A DNA stretch of 64,000 nucleotides from Helicobacteraceae bacterium. GTDB lineage: Bacteria > Campylobacterota > Campylobacteria > Campylobacterales > Sulfurimonadaceae. Within the stretch, counting starts at the first letter, position 1; each line of letters starts with the position of its first letter. The position numbers were made by a program, and so were the translations under genes. The DNA is taken from assembly GCA_027063225.1 (NCBI GenBank), contig JAMOSG010000034.1, positions 1 to 64,000 of the forward strand, read 5' to 3'. Under the pieces are notes generated by a model. It made no database searches. It was not told the origin of the DNA and was given only the letters and a program-made list of their open reading frames with translations. Below are positions 61,580 through 64,000 of this stretch, in pieces.

Positions 61580-62736
61580 TGAATAAGGTATTGATGGTTG
61601 TTCCTGCAATAATTATTGCACTGTTTGCTTCTTTATTTTATGTTAGTTTTGCATCTAAACAAGAGGTTGCTCATAAAGAGGAGATACTTAAAGATGTAAG
61701 AGCTCAATCTTATGAACTTGAAGAGATGTTTAGATTACATACTAAACTTCTTTTAAATCTTAATAAAAATATCAATAATGATGAAGTTTCTAAATCATTT
61801 AAAGATTTAAAACGTGCAACACACTATTATCTTAATACACTTTCATCATTAGAGCAAGAAAGACTCTATACACTTTCAAAAATTATTAAAAAGAAATTTG
61901 AAGCATTAGAGTTAATTAATGAAGATATTAAAACAGATAGAGCACTCCTTAAAAATGCTGTTATTTGGTCTGTAAGTAGCTATGAAAGTTATGTGAAAAA
62001 CTTAAAACATCTTTCAAGTGCAGATAAAAGCTATATGATTAACCTTTTTAAAGCAACTGTTGATGATTCTTACAGTGAATTTGTAAACTTAAATGCTACA
62101 AAATATACAGATAATTTAAACTCTCATCTACAAAAAATTTATAAAAAACAACAAAGTTTAGTAGAACTTGAAAAAGCACTTGCTAAAAATAGTATTTTAC
62201 ATGAAGTAAATGAAGTTGTAAATTTTGCTTATAAAAGATCAACAGAACTTCGTGATGAACTTAACGCTACAACAAATAACCTTTTAGTTGCATCGATGGT
62301 TCTTTTAGTACTTAGTATTTTAGTATATATTAAAGAAGTACGCTCTATGCAAGATCTTGCACGTGCAAAAAGTGAACTTAGAGAGTTTGTATTTGCTCTT
62401 GAAGAGAGTGCGATTGTTTCTAAAACAGATCTCAAAGGTAGAATCACTTACGTTAACAATAAATTCTGTGAAGTATCTGGATATGATGAAGAGGAACTTA
62501 TTGGTAAACCACACAATATTGTTCGCCATCCAGATATGAAAGCTTCTGTATTTGAAGAACTTTGGGATACAATTAAATATGGTGGAGTTTTCCATGGTAC
62601 AATTAAAAACCGTAAAAAAGATGGTTCTGCTTACTATGTAGATACTACTATTATCCCTCTTCATAATGAAAAAGGTGAGATTGATGAATATCTTGCTGTT
62701 CGTTATGATGTTACAAAATTTATTCAAGAGGTATAA
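61579..62736 (+). CDS. Membrane sensor with helical periplasmic domain and a single PAS, no output domain
   Basis: Two TMs; DAHL-like helical region; Aer-type PAS NNKFCEVSGYDEEELIGKPHNIVRHPDMKASVFEELWDTIKYGGVFHGTIKNRKKDGSAYYV. Confidence 0.85.
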   Translation: MNKVLMVVPAIIIALFASLFYVSFASKQEVAHKEEILKDVRAQSYELEEMFRLHTKLLLNLNKNINNDEVSKSFKDLKRATHYYLNTLSSLEQERLYTLSKIIKKKFEALELINEDIKTDRALLKNAVIWSVSSYESYVKNLKHLSSADKSYMINLFKATVDDSYSEFVNLNATKYTDNLNSHLQKIYKKQQSLVELEKALAKNSILHEVNEVVNFAYKRSTELRDELNATTNNLLVASMVLLVLSILVYIKEVRSMQDLARAKSELREFVFALEESAIVSKTDLKGRITYVNNKFCEVSGYDEEELIGKPHNIVRHPDMKASVFEELWDTIKYGGVFHGTIKNRKKDGSAYYVDTTIIPLHNEKGEIDEYLAVRYDVTKFIQEV

Positions 62737-62747
62737 ACCTTTTTTCT

Positions 62748-62772
62748 GAGCTAAACCTTTAAGGTTTAGCTC
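62748..62772. terminator. Palindromic terminator
   Basis: GAGCTAAACCTTTAAGGTTTAGCTC, self-complementary arms. Confidence 0.7.
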
Positions 62773-62847
62773 ATCCTCTATTTTTCTTCATTTTTTTATT
62801 ATTTTCAAGTACAATACCTCAATTTTAAACCAATTAGGATAGTTTTT

Positions 62848-64000
62848 TATGCAATATGATATTTTAATAATTGGAGCAGGTGCAAGTGCATTAAGTAGTG
62901 CCTTATTTGCAAAGCAAGAGGGTCTAAGTGTCGCTTTAGTTACCAAAGAGTTTCCAACAAGAGCACAAACTTCCATGGCTCAAGGTGGTATTAATGCTGC
63001 ACTTGGCAAAGATGATACTATAGAACTACATATAGAAGATACTTTAAAATCATCTCATGCTTTAGCTGACGAAAAGATGGTACAACACCTCTGCCAAAGT
63101 GCCCCAGAAGCAATTAAATGGCTCGATAGTATAGGGGTGTGTTTTTCACGTACACCTGATGGAGAGATTGCTCAGCGTAAACTTGGAGGTGCAAAACACC
63201 CTCGTGCTTGTTATGCACAAGATTATACAGGATTAAAAATTCTTCATACACTTTATGACCAAGTAAATAAAGAAAATATCGATATTTTTAACCAAAGATT
63301 TCTTCTTGATATAATCACAAAAGAGCAAAAAGTAATTGGGGCAACTTTTTTAAATATGAGAAACTCCCAAGTGGAAACTTTTAGCGCTAAAAGTGTTATT
63401 GTAGCAACAGGAGGGTATGCAAAAATTTATGGCAAACACTCCACAAACTCAAAAAGCTCAACAGGTGATGGTTTAGTAGCTGCCTATAAAGCTGGTGCAA
63501 TACTAAGTAACTTGGAGTTTGTACAGTTCCATCCAACAGCTTTAAAAAACTCCTCTATTTTAATAAGTGAGAGTGCAAGGGGTGCTGGAGGGTATTTAGT
63601 AGATAATAATGGAGAAAGATTTTGCGATGAACTGCGTCCACGTGATGAAGTGAGCCGTGCTATTTATGAGCAGATGAAAAAAAGTGATGTTTTTTTGGAT
63701 CTACGCCATTTAGATAAAGAGTTTATAGAAGAATCCCTCCCACAAGAGCAAAAACTAGCAAAACTTTATGAGGATATAGATTTAACGCAAGAGCTTATCC
63801 CAATAAAACCAGCAGCACACTATAGTATGGGTGGAATTGAGGTAGATGCAAACTCACAAACAAATATAGAGGGGCTTTTTAGTGTTGGTGAGTGTGCAAA
63901 CCATAATGTTCATGGTGCAAATCGCCTTGGTGGAAACTCCCTTTTAGAGCTAATTGTATTTGGTAAAGATGTTGCAAAAGGTGCAGCAAGTTATGCAAAA
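62848..64000 (+). CDS. nadB: L-aspartate oxidase / NadB-like flavoprotein, truncated by the window end
   Basis: MQYDILIIGAGASALSSALFAKQEGLSVALVTK, SMAQGGINAALG, HPTAL, GGNSLLELIVFGK; no stop before 64000. Confidence 0.85.

Overview
64-kb chromosomal window from an AT-rich epsilonproteobacterium (Campylobacterota). A Sulfurimonas/Arcobacter-like source is inferred from protein style and flagellar and tRNA organisation; no search was run. The left 1.2 kb looks like a decayed accessory patch: an IS5-like transposase 5' end, an outer-membrane-protein remnant and an antitoxin with a frameshifted RelE/ParE-type toxin, ending at a 4-tRNA cluster. The rest is mostly housekeeping: ilvD, thrS, infC, panE, asnB, rlmB, hom, a 5-tRNA cluster, thiG, glyQ, topA, bioB, purM, priA, flgBC-fliE, a PBP/FtsI protein, panC, prfB, yajQ, fliK-flgD-flgE, a second flgE, purT and a partial nadB. 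The most interesting locus is 25.4-29.8 kb: glyQ, then a YfiR/DUF4154 protein, a TonB-dependent receptor and a membrane protein with a YfiN-like (CHASE8-like) sensor, HAMP and a SpoIIE/PP2C phosphatase. This looks like a YfiBNR-type envelope circuit whose diguanylate cyclase output has been replaced by a phosphatase. Other leads are a PhnD-like binding protein fused by overlap to a diguanylate cyclase, two flagellins with different predicted sigma factors, a His-less sensor-kinase-like protein beside fliK, a diheme peroxidase whose signal peptide requires a non-canonical (probably ATT) start, and a 13-bp inverted repeat spanning the purT promoter and start codon.
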